Source: Bombus terrestris
Lineage: Eukaryota > Arthropoda > Insecta > Hymenoptera > Apidae
Direction: 5' to 3'
Length of the DNA stretch: 64,000 nt
NCBI RefSeq assembly: GCF_910591885.1
Contig: NC_063271.1
Span: 17,105,001-17,169,000 of the forward strand
In this document: in pieces, positions 1-15,314 of the stretch
Layout: each line of letters opens with the position of its first letter
Position numbering within the stretch: the stretch's first letter is position 1
The notes under the pieces: model-generated
Database searches by the model: none
What the model saw: only the letters and a program-made list of their open reading frames with translations
What the model was told of the DNA's origin: nothing
Translations under genes and position numbers: made by a program

Positions 1-487
1 ATGTGTAACGGTATATCGAATGTCGTTATAACATTATTACGTAAAACGTTATATACTATTACGTTATAACGTATAACGTTATATGGTATTACTATACAAC
101 GTATAACGTTATATAGTATTACGTCATAACGTGTAAGGTTATAAACTACTACTATATAACGTATAACGTTATATGGTATTATGTTATAACGTATAACGTT
201 ATAAACTATTACTATACAACGTATAACGTTACATAGTATTACGTCATAACGTATACCGTTATAAACTATTTCTATATAACGTATAACGTTATATAGTACT
301 ACGATATAACGTATAACGTTATATACTATAACGATGTAATGTATAACGTTATATACTATTACTCTGCAACGTGTAACGTTACTACTACGTTAGTACTACG
401 TTATAACGTATAACGTTATAAACTATTACTATATAACGTATAACGTTATATGGTATTACGCTATAACGTATAACGTTATATGGTATT

Positions 488-517
488 ACGTTATAACGTA
501 TAACGTTATATAGTATT
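488..517 (+). repeat. Exemplar consensus monomer (30 bp)
   Basis: This stretch matches the consensus exactly and serves as the reference monomer. It has two 15-bp halves, ACGTTATAACGTATA and ACGTTATATAGTATT, which agree at 12 of 15 positions. The first half itself splits into ACGTTATA and ACGTATA, which differ by one base. It contains three ACGT tetranucleotides (offsets 1, 9 and 16), and all three of its C residues lie in CpG. Two overlapping perfect palindromes occur in tandem context: TACGTTATAACGTA (14 bp, starting one base upstream) and TATAACGTTATA (12 bp). Confidence 0.95.
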
Positions 518-909
518 ACGTTATAACGTATAACGTTATATAGTATTACGTCATAACGTATAACGTTATAAACTATAACTATATAACGTATAACGTTATA
601 TACAATTACGATGTAACGTATAACGTTATAAACTATTACTATACAACGTGTAACGTTATATAGTATGACGTTATATCGTATAATGTTATATGGTATTACG
701 TTATAACGTATAACGTTATATAGTATTACGTTATAACATATAACGTTATATGGCATTACGTTATAACGTATAACGTTATATAGTATTACGATATAACGTA
801 TAACGTTATATAGTATTACGTCATAACGTATAGCGTTATATGGTATTACGTCATAACGTATAACGTTATAAACTATTACTATATAACGTATAACGTTATA
901 TACTATTAC

Positions 910-924
910 GATGTAAATATAACG
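910..924 (+). repeat. 29-bp phase-shifting monomer variant (exemplar)
   Basis: GATGTAAATATAACG is one base shorter than the usual GATGTAACGTATAACG, so its monomer is 29 bp. It is common across 1-37 kb and rarer to the right. Each occurrence shifts the reverse-strand frame and ends the long stop-free stretch, which explains why apparent ORFs are short on the left and long where this variant is missing. Confidence 0.85.
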
Positions 925-3900
925 TTATAAACTATTACTATACAACGGGTAACGTTATATAGTATTACGTTATAACGTATAACGTTATATAGTATTACGT
1001 TATAACGTATAACGTTATATTGTATTACGATATAACGTAGAACGTTATATAGTATTACGTCATAACGTATAACGTTATATGGTATTACGTTATAACGTAT
1101 AACGTTATGTAGTATTACGATATAACGTATAACGTTATATGGTATTACGTTATAACGTATATCGTTATAAACTATTAATATATAACGTATAACGTTATAT
1201 ACTATTACGATGTAAATATAACGTTATAAACTATTACTATACAACGTGTAACGTTATATAGTATTACGTTATAACGTATAACGTTATATGGTATTACGTT
1301 ATAACGTATAACGTTATATGGTATTACGTTATAACGTATAACGTTATATAGTATTACGATATAACGTATAACGTTATATAGTATTACGTCATATCGTATA
1401 ACGTTATATGGTATTACGATATAACGTATAACGTTATATGGTATTACGTTATAACGTATAACGTTATATAGTACTACGATCTAACGTATAGCGTTATATA
1501 GTATTACGTCATAACGTATAACGTTATATGGTATTACGTTATTACGTATAACGTTATATAGTATTACTATACAATGTGTGACGGTATATCGTATGCCGTT
1601 ATAACATTATTACGTAAAACGTTATATACTATTACGTTATAACGTATAACGTTATATGGTATTACGTTATAACGTATAACGTTATAACTATTACTATACA
1701 ACGTGTAACGCTATATAGTGTTACGTTATAACGTATAGCGTTATAAACAATAACAATACAAAGTGTAACGTTATATACTATTACGATGTAACGTATAACG
1801 TTGTATAGTATTACGTTATAACGTTTAACGATATATAGTATTACGTCATAACGTATAACGTTATATAGTATTACGTCATAACGTATAACGTTATATGGTA
1901 TTACGATATAATGTATAACGTTATATAGTATTACGTTCTAACGTATAACGTTGTATGGTATTACGTTATAACGTATAACGTTATATAGTGTTACGATATA
2001 ACGTATAACGTTATATAGTATTACGTCATAACGTATAAGGTTATAAACTATTACTATATAACGTATAACGTTATATACTATTACGATGTAATGTTTAATG
2101 TTATATATTATTACTATACAACGTGTATCGTTATATAGTACTACGTTATATCGTATAACGTTATAAACTATTACTATACAACGTATAACGTTATATAGTA
2201 TTACGTCATAACGTATAACGTTATATGGTATTACGTTATAACGTATAACGTTACATAGTATTACGATATAACGTATAACGTTATATAGTATTACGTCATA
2301 ACGTATAACGTTATAAACTATTACTATATAACGTATAACCTTATATACTATTACGATGTAAATATAACGTTATATAGTATTACGTTATAACGTATAACGT
2401 TATATGGTATTACGTCATAACGTATAACGTTATATGGTATTACGTTATAACGTATAACGTTATATAGTATTACGTCATAACGCATAACGTTATAAACTAT
2501 TACTATATAACGTATAACGTTATGTACTATTCCGATGTAATGTTTAGCGTTATATACTATTACTATACAACGTGTATCGTTATATAGTACTACGTTATAT
2601 CGTATAACGTTATAAACTATTACTATACAACGTATAACGTTATATAGTATTACGTCATAACGCATAACGTTATAAACTATTACTATATAACGTATAACGT
2701 TATGTACTATTCCGATGTAATGTTTAACGTTATATATTATTACTATACAACGTGTATCGTTATATAGTACTACGTTATATCGTATAACGTCATAAACTAT
2801 TACTATACAACGTATAACGTTATATAGTATTATGTCATAACGCATAACGTTATAAACTATTACTATATAACGTATAACGTTATATACTATTACGACGCAA
2901 CGTATAACGTTCTATACTATTACTATACAACGTGTAACGTTATATAGTATTACGTTATAACGTATAACGTTATATGGTATTACGTTATAACGTATAACGT
3001 TATGTAGTATTAATATATAACGTATAACGTTATATGGTATTACGTTATAACGTATAACGTTATATAGTATTACGTCATAACGTATAACGTTATATGGTAT
3101 TACGTTATTACGTATAACGTTATAAAGTATTACTATACAATGTGTAACGGTATATCGAATGTCGTTATAACATTATTACGTAAAACGTTATATACTATTA
3201 CGTTATAACGTATAACGTTATATAGTATTACGTCATAACGTGTAAGGTTATAAACTACTACTATATAACGTATAACGTTATATACTATTACGGTGTAATG
3301 TTTAACGTTATATACTATTACTATACAACGTGTAACGTTATATAGTATTACGTTATAACGTACAACGTTATATGGTATTACGTTATAACGTATAACGTTA
3401 TATGGTATTACGTTATAACGTATAACGTTATATGGTATTACGTTATAACGTATAACGTTATATAGTATTACGTTATAACGTATAACGTTATATAGTATTA
3501 CGTCATAACGTATAACGTTATAAACTATAACTATATAACGTATAACGTTATATACTATTACGATGTAACGTATAACGTTATAAACTATTACTATACAACG
3601 TGTAACGTTATATAGTATGACGTTATATCGTATAACGTTATATGGTATTACGTTATAACGTATAACGTTACATAGTATTACGTCATAACGTATACCGTTA
3701 TAAACTATTACTATATAACGTATAACGTTATATAGTATTACGATATAACGTATAACGTTATATACTATAACGATGTAATGTATAACGTTATATACTGTTA
3801 CTATACAACGTGTAACGTTATATAGTACTACGTTATGACGTATAACGTTATAAACTATTACTATATAACGTATAACGTTATATGGTATTACGATATAATG

Positions 3901-6276
3901 TATAACGTTATATAGTATTACGTTATAACGTATAACGTTATACAGTATTACGATATAACGTATAACGTTATATAGTATTACGCCATAACGTATAAGGTTA
4001 TATACTATTGCTATATAACGTATAACGTTATATACTATTACGATGTAATGTTTAACGTTATATATTATTACTATACAACGTGTATCGTTATATAGTACTA
4101 CGTTATATCGTATAACGTTATAAACTATTACTATACAACGTATAACGTTACATAGTATTACGTCATAACGTATACCGTTATAAACTTTTACTATATAACG
4201 TATAACGTTATATAGTATTACGATATAACGTATAACGATATATACTATAACGATGTAATGTATAACGTTATATACTATTACTATACAACGTGTAACGTTA
4301 TATAGTACTACGATATAACGTAGAACGTTATATAGTATTACGTCATAACGTATAACGTTATATGGTATTACGTTATAACGTATAACGTTAGGTAGTATTA
4401 CGATATAACGTATAACGTTATATAGTATTACGTCATAACGTATATCGTTATAAACTATTAATATATAACGTATAACGTTATATACTATTACGATGTAAAT
4501 ATAACGTTATAAACTATTACTATACAACGTGTAACGTTATATAGTATTAGGTTATAACGTATAACGTTATATGGTATTACGTTATAACGTATAACGTTAT
4601 ATAGTATTACGATATAACGTATAACGTTATATAGTATTACGTCATAACGTATAACGTTATATGGTATTACGTTATAACATATAACGTTATATGGTATTAC
4701 GTTATAACGTATAACGTTATATAGTACTACGATATAACGTATAACGTTATATAGTATTACGTCATAACGTATAACGTTATATGGTATTACGTTATTACGT
4801 ATAACGTTATATAGTATTACTATACAATGTGTAACGGTATATCGTATGCCGTTATAACATTATTACGTAAAACGTTATATACTATTACGTTATAACGTAT
4901 AACGTTATATAGTATTACTATACAACGTATAACGTTATATAGTACTACGTCATAACGTGTAAGGTTATAAACTACTACTATATAACGTATAACGATATAT
5001 AGTATTACGTCATAACGTATAACGTTATATAGTATTACGTCGTAACGTATAACGTTATATGGTATTACGATATAATGTATAACGTTATATAGTATTACGT
5101 TATAACGTATAACGTTATATACTATTACTATACAACGTGTAACGTTATATAGTACTACGTTATAACGTATAACGTTATAAACTATTACTATATAACGTAT
5201 AACGTTATATGGTATTATGTTATAACGTATAACGTTATAAACTATTACTATACAACGTATAACGTTACATAGTATTACGTCATAACGTATACCGTTATAA
5301 ACTATTACTATATAACGTAAAACGTTATATAGTACTACGATATAACGTATAACGTTATATAGTATTACGCCATAACGTATAAGGTCATAAACTATTGCTA
5401 TATAACGTATAACGTTATATACTATTACGATGTAATGTTTAACGTTATATATTATTACTATAAAACGTGTATCGTTATATAGTACTACGTTATATCGTAT
5501 AACGTTATAAACTATTACTATACAACGTATAACGTTACATAGTATTACGTCATAACGTATACCGTTAACTATTACTATATAAAGTATAACGTTATATAGT
5601 ACTACGATATAACGTATAACGTTATATACTATAACGATGTAATGTATAACGTTACATACTATTACTATACAACGTGTAACGTTACTACTACGTTAGTACT
5701 ACGTTATAACGTATAACGTTATAAACTATTACTATATAACGTATAACGTTATATGGTATTACGTTATAACGTATAACGTTATATGGTATTACGTCATAAC
5801 GTATAACGTTATATAGTATTACGTTATAACGTATAACGTTATATAGTATTACGTCATAACGTATAACGTTATAAACTATAACTATATAACGTATAACGTT
5901 ATATACAATTACGATGTAACGTATAACGTTATAAACTATTACTATACAACGTGTAACGTTATATAGTATGACATTATATCGTATAACGTTATATGGTATT
6001 ACGTTATAACGTATAACGTTATATGGTATTACGTTATAACGTATAACGTTATATAGTATTACGATATAACGTATAACGTTATATAGTATTACGTCATAAC
6101 GTATAACGTTATATGGTATTACGTTATAACGTATAACGTTATATGGTATTACGTTATAACGTATAACGTTATATAGTATTACGATATAACGTATAACGTT
6201 ATATAGTATTACGTCATAACGTATAACGTTATATGGTATTACGTTATTACGTATAACGTTATATAGTATTACTATA

Positions 6277-6330
6277 CAATGTGTAACGGTATATCGTATG
6301 CCGTTATAACATTATTACGTAAAACGTTAT
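6277..6330 (+). repeat. Marker 1 monomer (exemplar), HOR punctuation
   Basis: This diverged monomer pair reads CAATGTGTAACGG, then TATATCG, then ATGCCGTTATAAC, then ATTATTACGTAAAACG. It contains the perfect 8-bp palindrome TTACGTAA, which is absent from the consensus monomer. It occurs 35 times, starting at 1 (truncated), 1,572, 3,138, 4,825, 6,277, 7,873, 9,446, 11,012, 12,699, 14,154, 16,476, 18,581, 19,699, 20,157, 21,723, 21,941, 22,429, 23,217, 24,513, 24,731, 25,219, 26,868, 27,086, 27,604, 28,900, 29,118, 29,606, 31,105, 31,623, 34,167, 37,131, 47,846, 53,338, 54,842 and 56,524. Sub-versions exist: CGAATGTCG, CGTATGCCG and CTGAATGTCG. Confidence 0.9.
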
Positions 6331-9300
6331 ATACTATTACGTTATAACGTATAACGTTATATGGTATTACGTTATAACGTATAACGATATATAGTATTAC
6401 GTCATAACGTATAACGTTATATAGTATTACGTTATAACGTATAACGTTATAACTATTACTATACAACGTGTAACGCTATACAGTATTACGTTATAACGTA
6501 TAGCGTTATAAACAGTAACAATACAAAGTGTAACGTTATATACTATTACGATGTAACGTATAACGTTGTATAGTATTACGTTATAACGTTTAACGATATA
6601 TAGTATTACGTCATAACGTATAACGTTATATAGTATTACGTCATAACGTATAACGTTATATGGTATTACGATATAATGTATAACGTTATATAGTATTACG
6701 TTATAACGTATAACGTTGTATGGTATTACGTTATAACGTATAACGTTATATAGTGTTACGATATAACGTATAACGTTATATAGTATTACGTCATAACGTA
6801 TAAGGTTATAAACTATTACTATATAACGTATAACGTTATATACTATTACGATGTAATGGTTCATGTTATATATTATTACTATACAACGTGTATCGTTATA
6901 TAGTACTACGTTATATCGTATAACGTTATAAACTATTACTATACAACGTATAACGTTATATAGTATTACGTCATAACGTATAACGTTATATGGTATTACG
7001 TTATAACGTATAACGTTACATAGTATTACGTTATAACGTATAACGTTATATAGTATTACGTCATAACGTATAACGTTATAAACTATTACTATATAACGTA
7101 TAACCTTATATACTATTACGATGTAAATATAACGTTATATAGTATTACGTTATAACGTATAACGTTATATGGTATTACGTCATAACGTATAACGTTATAT
7201 GGTATTACGTTATAACGTATAACGTTATATAGTATTACGTCATAACGTATAACGTTATATGGTATTACGTTATAACGTATAACGTTATATAGTATTACGT
7301 CATAACGTATAACGTTATATGGTATTACGTTATTACGTATAACGTTATATGGTATTACTATACAACGTATAACGTTATATAGTATTACGTCATAACGTGT
7401 AAGGTTATAAACTACTACTATATAACGTATAACGTTATATACTATTACGGTGTAATGTTTAACGTTATATACTATTACTATACAACGTGTAACGTTATAT
7501 AGTATTACGTTATAACGTATAACGTTATATGGTATTACGTTATAACGTATAACGTTATATGGTATTACGTTATAACGTATAACGTTATATGGTATTACGT
7601 TATAACGTATAACGATATATAGTATTACGTCATAACGTATAACGTTATATAGTATTACGTCGTAACGTATAACGTTATATGGTATTACGATATAATGTAT
7701 AACGTTATATAGTATTACGTTATAACGTATAACGTTATATACTATTACTATACAACGTGTAACGTTATATAGTACTACGTTATAACGTATAACGTTATAA
7801 ACTATTACTATATAACGTATAACGTTATATGGTATTACGTTATTACGTATAACGTTATATAGTATTACTATACAATGTGTAACGGTATATCGAATGTCGT
7901 TATAACATTATTACGTAAAACGTTATATACTATTACGTTATAACGTATAACGTTATATGGTATTACTATACAACGTATAACGTTATATAGTATTACGTCA
8001 TAACGTGTAAGGTTATAAACTACTACTATATAACGTATAACGTTATATGGTATTATGTTATAACGTATAACGTTATAAACTATTACTATACAACGTATAA
8101 CGTTACATAGTATTACGTCATAACGTATACCGTTATAAACTATTTCTATATAACGTATAACGTTATATAGTACTACGATATAACGTATAACGTTATATAC
8201 TATAACGATGTAATGTATAACGTTATATACTATTACTATGCAACGTGTAACGTTACTACTACGTTAGTACTACGTTATAACGTATAACGTTATAAACTAT
8301 TACTATATAACGTATAACGTTATATGGTATTACGCTATAACGTATAACGTTATATGGTATTACGTTATAACGTATAACGTTATATAGTATTACGTTATAA
8401 CGTATAACGTTATATAGTATTACGTCATAACGTATAACGTTATAAACTATAACTATATAACGTATAACGTTATATACAATTACGATGTAACGTATAACGT
8501 TATAAACTATTACTATACAACGTGTAACGTTATATAGTATGACGTTATATCGTATAATGTTATATGGTATTACGTTATAACGTATAACGTTATATAGTAT
8601 TACGTTATAACATATAACGTTATATGGCATTACGTTATAACGTATAACGTTATATAGTATTACGATATAACGTATAACGTTATATAGTATTACGTCATAA
8701 CGTATAGCGTTATATGGTATTACGTCATAACGTATAACGTTATAAACTATTACTATATAACGTATAACGTTATATACTATTACGATGTAAATATAACGTT
8801 ATAAACTATTACTATACAACGGGTAACGTTATATAGTATTACGATATAACGTATAACGTTATATAGTATTACGTTATAACGTATAACGTTATATTGTATT
8901 ACGATATAACGTAGAACGTTATATAGTATTACGTCATAACGTATAACGTTATATGGTATTACGTTATAACGTATAACGTTATGTAGTATTACGATATAAC
9001 GTATAACGTTATATAGTATTACGTCATAACGTATATCGTTATAAACTATTAATATATAACGTATAACGTTATATACTATTACGATGTAAATATAACGTTA
9101 TAAACTATTACTATACAACGTGTAACGTTATATAGTATTACGTTATAACGTATAACGTTATATGGTATTACGTTATAACGTATAACGTTATATGGTATTA
9201 CGTTATAACGTATAACGTTATATAGTATTACGATATAACGTATAACGTTATATAGTATTACGTCATAACGTATAACGTTATATTGTATTACGATATAACG

Positions 9301-12300
9301 TATAACGTTATATGGTATTACGTTATAACGTATAACGTTATATAGTACTACGATCTAACGTATAGCGTTATATAGTATTACGTCATAACGTATAACGTTA
9401 TATGGTATTACGTTATTACGTATAACGTTATATAGTATTACTATACAATGTGTGACGGTATATCGTATGCCGTTATAACATTATTACGTAAAACGTTATA
9501 TACTATTACGTTATAACGTATAACGTTATATGGTATTACGTTATAACGTATAACGTTATAACTATTACTATACAACGTGTAACGCTATATAGTGTTACGT
9601 TATAACGTATAGCGTTATAAACAATAACAATACAAAGTGTAACGTTATATACTATTACGATGTAACGTATAACGTTGTATAGTATTACGTTATAACGTTT
9701 AACGATATATAGTATTACGTCATAACGTATAACGTTATATAGTATTACGTCATAACGTATAACGTTATATGGTATTACGATATAATGTATAACGTTATAT
9801 AGTATTACGTTCTAACGTATAACGTTGTATGGTATTACGTTATAACGTATAACGTTATATAGTGTTACGATATAACGTATAACGTTATATAGTATTACGT
9901 CATAACGTATAAGGTTATAAACTATTACTATATAACGTATAACGTTATATACTATTACGATGTAATGTTTAATGTTATATATTATTACTATACAACGTGT
10001 ATCGTTATATAGTACTACGTTATATCGTATAAGGTTATAAACTATTACTATACAACGTATAACGTTATATAGTATTACGTCATAACGTATAACGTTATAT
10101 GGTATTACGTTATAACGTATAACGTTATGTAGTATTACGATATAACGTATAACGTTATATAGTATTACGTCATAACGTATAACGTTATAAACTATTACTA
10201 TATAACGTATAACCTCATATACTATTACGATGTAAATATAACGTTATATAGTATTACGTTATAACGTATAACGTTATATGGTATTACGTCATAACGTATA
10301 ACGTTATATGGTATTACGTTATAACGTATAACGTTATATAGTATTACGTCATAACGCATAACGTTATAAACTATTACTATATAACGTATAACGTTATGTA
10401 CTATTCCGATGTAATGTTTAGCGTTATATACTATTACTATACAACGTGTATCGTTATATAGTACTACGTTATATCGTATAACGTTATAAACTATTACTAT
10501 ACAACGTATAACGTTATATGGTATTACGTCATAACGCATAACGTTATAAACTATTACTATATAACGTATAACGTTATGTACTATTCCGATGTAATGTTTA
10601 ACGTTATATATTATTACTATACAACGTGTATCGTTATATAGTACTACGTTATATCGTATAACGTCATAAACTATTACTATACAACGTATAACGTTATATA
10701 GTATTATGTCATAACGCATAACGTTATAAACTACTACTATATAACGTATAACGTTATATACTATTACGACGCAACGTATAACGTTCTATACTATTACTAT
10801 ACAACGTGTAACGTTATATAGTATTACGTTATAACGTATAACGTTATATGGTATTACGTTATAACGTATAACGTTATGTAGTATTAATATATAACGTATA
10901 ACGTTATATGGTATTACGTTATAACGTATAACGTTATATAGTATTACGTCATAACGTATAACGTTATATGGTATTACGTTATTACGTATAACGTTATAAA
11001 GTATTACTATACAATGTGTAACGGTATATCGAATGTCGTTATAACATTATTACGTAAAACGTTATATACTATTACGTTATAACGTATAACGTTATATAGT
11101 ATTACGTCATAACGTGTAAGGTTATAAACTACTACTATATAACGTATAACGTTATATACTATTACGGTGTAATGTTTAACGTTATATACTATTACTATAC
11201 AACGTGTAACGTTATATAGTATTACGTTATAACGTACAACGTTATATGGTATTACGTTATAACGTATAACGTTATATGGTATTACGTTATAACGTATAAC
11301 GTTATATGGTATTACGTTATAACGTATAACGTTATATAGTATTACGTTATAACGTATAACGTTATATAGTATTACGTCATAACGTATAACGTTATAAACT
11401 ATAACTATATAACGTATAACGTTATATACTATTACGATGTAACGTAAAGCGTTATAAACTATTACTATACAACGTGTAACGTTATATAGTATGACGTTAT
11501 ATCGTATAACGTTATATGGTATTACGTTATAACGTATAACGTTACATAGTATTACGTCATAACGTATACCGTTATAAACTATTACTATATAACGTATAAC
11601 GTTATATAGTATTACGATATAACGTATAACGTTATATACTATAACGATGTAATGTATAACGTTATATACTGTTACTATACAACGTGTAACGTTATATAGT
11701 ACTACGCTATGACGTATAACGTTATAAACTATTACTATATAACGTATAACGTTATATGGTATTACGATATAATGTATAACGTTATATAGTATTACGTTAT
11801 AACGTATAACGTTATACAGTATTACGATATAACGTATAACGTTATATAGTATTACGCCATAACGTATAAGGTTATATACTATTGCTATATAACGTATAAC
11901 GTTATATACTGTTACGATGTAATGTTTAACGTTATATATTATTACTATACAACGTGTATCGTTATATAGTACTACGTTATATCGTATAACGTGATAAACT
12001 ATTACTATACAACGTATAACGTTACATAGTATTACGTCATAACGTATACCGTTATAAACTTTTACTATATAACGTATAACGTTATATAGTATTACGATAT
12101 AACGTATAACGATATATACTATAACGATGTAATGTATAACGTTATATACTATTACTATACAACGTGTAACGTTATATAGTACTACGATATAACGTAGAAC
12201 GTTATATAGTATTACGTCATAACGTATAACGTTATATGGTATTACGTTATAACGTATAACGTTAGGTAGTATTACGATATAACGTATAACGTTATATAGT

Positions 12301-12951
12301 ATTACGTCATAACGTATATCGTTATAAACTATTAATATATAACGTATAACGTTATATACTATTACGATGTAAATATAACGTTATAAACTATTACTATACA
12401 ACGTGTAACGTTATATAGTATTACGTTATAACGTATAACGTTATATGGTATTACGTTATAACGTATAACGTTATATAGTATTACGATATAACGTATAACG
12501 TTATATAGTATTACGTCATAACGTATAACGTTATATGGTATTACGTTATAACATATAACGTTATATGGTATTACGTTATAACGTATAACGTTATATAGTA
12601 CTACGATATAACGTATAGCGTTATATAGTATTACGTCATAACGTATAACGTTATATGGTATTACGTTATTACGTATAACGTTATATAGTATTACTATACA
12701 ATGTGTAACGGTATATCGTATGCCGTTATAACATTATTACGTAAAACGTTATATACTATTACGTTATAACGTATAACGTTATATAGTATTACTATACAAC
12801 GTATAACGTTATATAGTACTACGTCATAACGTGTAAGGTTATAAACTACTACTATATAACGTATAACGATATATAGTATTACGTCATAACGTATAACGTT
12901 ATATAGTATTACGTCGTAACGTATAACGTTATATGGTATTACGATATAATG

Positions 12952-15273
12952 TATAACGTTATATAGTATTACGTTATAACGTATAACGTTATATACTATT
13001 ACTATACAACGTGTAACGTTATATAGTACTACGTTATAACGTATAACGTTATAAACTATTACTATATAACGTATAACGTTATATGGTATTATGTTATAAC
13101 GTATAACGTTATAAACTATTACTATACAACGTATAACGTTACATAGTATTACGTCATAACGTATACCGTTATAAACTATTACTATATAACGTAAAACGTT
13201 ATATAGTACTACGATATAACGTATAACGTTATATAGTATTACGCCATAACGTATAAGGTCATAAACTATTGCTATATAACGTATAACGTTATATACTATT
13301 ACGATGTAATGTTTAACGTTATATATTATTACTATAAAACGTGTATCGTTATATAGTACTACGTTATATCGTATAACGTTATAAACTATTACTATACAAC
13401 GTATAACGTTACATAGTATTACGTCATAACGTATACCGTTATAAACTATTACTATATAAAGTATAACGTTATATAGTACTACGATATAACGTATAACGTT
13501 ATATACTATAACGATGTAATGTATAACGTTACATACTATTACTATACAACGTGTAACGTTACTACTACGTTAGTACTACGTTATAACGTATAACGTTATA
13601 AACTATTACTATATAACGTATAACGTTATATGGTATTACGTTATAACGTATAACGTTATATGGTATTACGTCATAACGTATAACGTTATATAGTATTACG
13701 TTATAACGTATAACGTTATATAGTATTACGTCATAACGTATAACGTTATAAACTATAACTATATAACGTATAACGTTATATACAATTACGATGTAACGTA
13801 TAACGTTATAAACTATTACTATACAACGTGTAACGTTATATAGTATGACGTTATATCGTATAACGTTATATGGTATTACGTTATAACGTATAACGTTATA
13901 TGGTATTACGTTATAACGTATAACGTTATATAGTATTACGATATAACGTATAACGTTATATAGTATTACGTCATAACGTATAACGTTATATGGTATTACG
14001 TTATAACGTATAACGTTATATGGTATTACGTTATAACGTATAACGTTATATAGTACTACGATATAACGTATAACGTTATATAGTATTACGTCATAACGTA
14101 TAACGTTATATGGTATTACGTTATTACGTATAACGTTATATAGTATTACTATACAATGTGTAACGGTATATCGTATGCCGTTATAACATTATTACGTAAA
14201 ACGTTATATACTATTACGTTATAACGTATAACGTTATATGGTATTACGTTATAACGTATAACGATATATAGTATTACGTCATAACGTATAACGTTATATA
14301 GTATTACGTTATAACGTATAACGTTATAACTATTACTATACAACGTGTAACGCTATACAGTATTACGTTATAACGTATAGCGTTATAAACAGTAACAATA
14401 CAAAGTGTAACGTTATATACTATTACGATGTAACGTATAACGTTGTATAGTATTACGTTATAACGTTTAACGATATATAGTATTACGTCATAACGTATAA
14501 CGTTATATAGTATTACGTCATAACGTATAACGTTATATGGTATTACGATATAATGTATAACGTTATATAGTATTACGTTATAACGTATAACGTTGTATGG
14601 TATTACGTTATAACGTATAACGTTATATAGTGTTACGATATAACGTATAACGTTATATAGTATTACGTCATAACGTATAAGGTTATAAACTATTACTATA
14701 TAACGTATAACGTTATATACTATTACGATGTAATGGTTCATGTTATATATTATTACTATACAACGTGTATCGTTATATAGTACTACGTTATATCGTATAA
14801 CGTTATAAACTATTACTATACAACGTATAACGTTATATAGTATTACGTCATAACGTATAACGTTATATGGTATTACGTTATAACGTATAACGTTATGTAG
14901 TATTACGATATAACGTATAACGTTATATAGTATTACGTCATAACGTATAACGTTATAAACTATTACTATATAACGTATAACCTTATATACTATTACGATG
15001 TAAATATAACGTTATATAGTATTACGTTATAACGTATAACGTTATATGGTATTACGTCATAACGTATAACGTTATATGGTATTACGTTATAACGTATAAC
15101 GTTATATAGTATTACGTCATAACGCATAACGTTATATGGTATTACGTTATAACGTATAACGTTATGTAGTATTACGATATAACGTATAACGTTATATAGT
15201 ATTACGTCATAACGTATAACGTTATAAACTATTACTATATAACGTATAACCTTATATACTATTACGATGTAAA
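12952..15273 (+). repeat. 2,322-bp tandem duplication, first copy
   Basis: The ordered variants from about 12,952 reappear 2,322 bp downstream; the marker monomer at 14,154 recurs at 16,476. The unit lies inside HOR copy B and has no second copy in HOR copy A, so it arose after the 7.87-kb duplication, or was lost from A. The left edge is uncertain by tens of bases because the junction falls in consensus-like monomers. Confidence 0.8.
14824..15045 (+). repeat. 269-bp local direct duplication, first copy
   Basis: The variant AACCTTATATAC at 14,979 recurs at 15,248, and flanking monomers match at the same 269-bp offset from about 14,824/15,093 to 15,045/15,314. HOR copy A contains this segment only once, near 7,100. 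It is a small duplication of about nine monomers at the junction used by the 2,322-bp duplication. Confidence 0.7.
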
Positions 15274-15314
15274 TATAACGTTATATAGTATTACGTTATA
15301 ACGTATAACGTTAT
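15093..15314 (+). repeat. 269-bp local direct duplication, second copy
   Basis: Partner of the block at 14,824-15,045. It ends where the 2,322-bp duplication begins its second copy, so the two rearrangements share a neighbourhood. Confidence 0.7.

Larger units (their letters stand above)
1..7874 (+). repeat. 7.87-kb higher-order repeat, copy A
   Basis: Landmark variants here recur 7,874 bp downstream, for example the marker monomer at 1 and 7,875, 1,572 and 9,446, 3,138 and 11,012, and 4,825 and 12,699. After a 3-bp indel near 5,569 (copy A has CGTTAACT where copy B has CGTTATAAACT) the offset becomes 7,877 (6,277 and 14,154). Marker 1 divides the copy into five sub-blocks of 1,573, 1,566, 1,687, 1,452 and 1,596 bp, so the unit looks like an older ~1.57-kb repeat multiplied and diverged. 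Differences from copy B are scattered single bases, for example T at 970 against A at 8,844. Confidence 0.9.
7875..15273 (+). repeat. 7.87-kb higher-order repeat, copy B (interrupted near its end)
   Basis: This is a tandem copy of the block at 1-7,874, aligned by the same ordered series of variant monomers. It follows copy A until about 15,165. There it carries an extra 269-bp duplication and then a 2,322-bp tandem duplication, before the copy A order resumes near 17,488. The landmark GGTATTACTATAC at 7,351 in copy A appears at 17,550, an offset of 10,199, which equals 7,877 plus 2,322. Copy B is therefore about 10.2 kb long in its expanded form. Confidence 0.85.
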
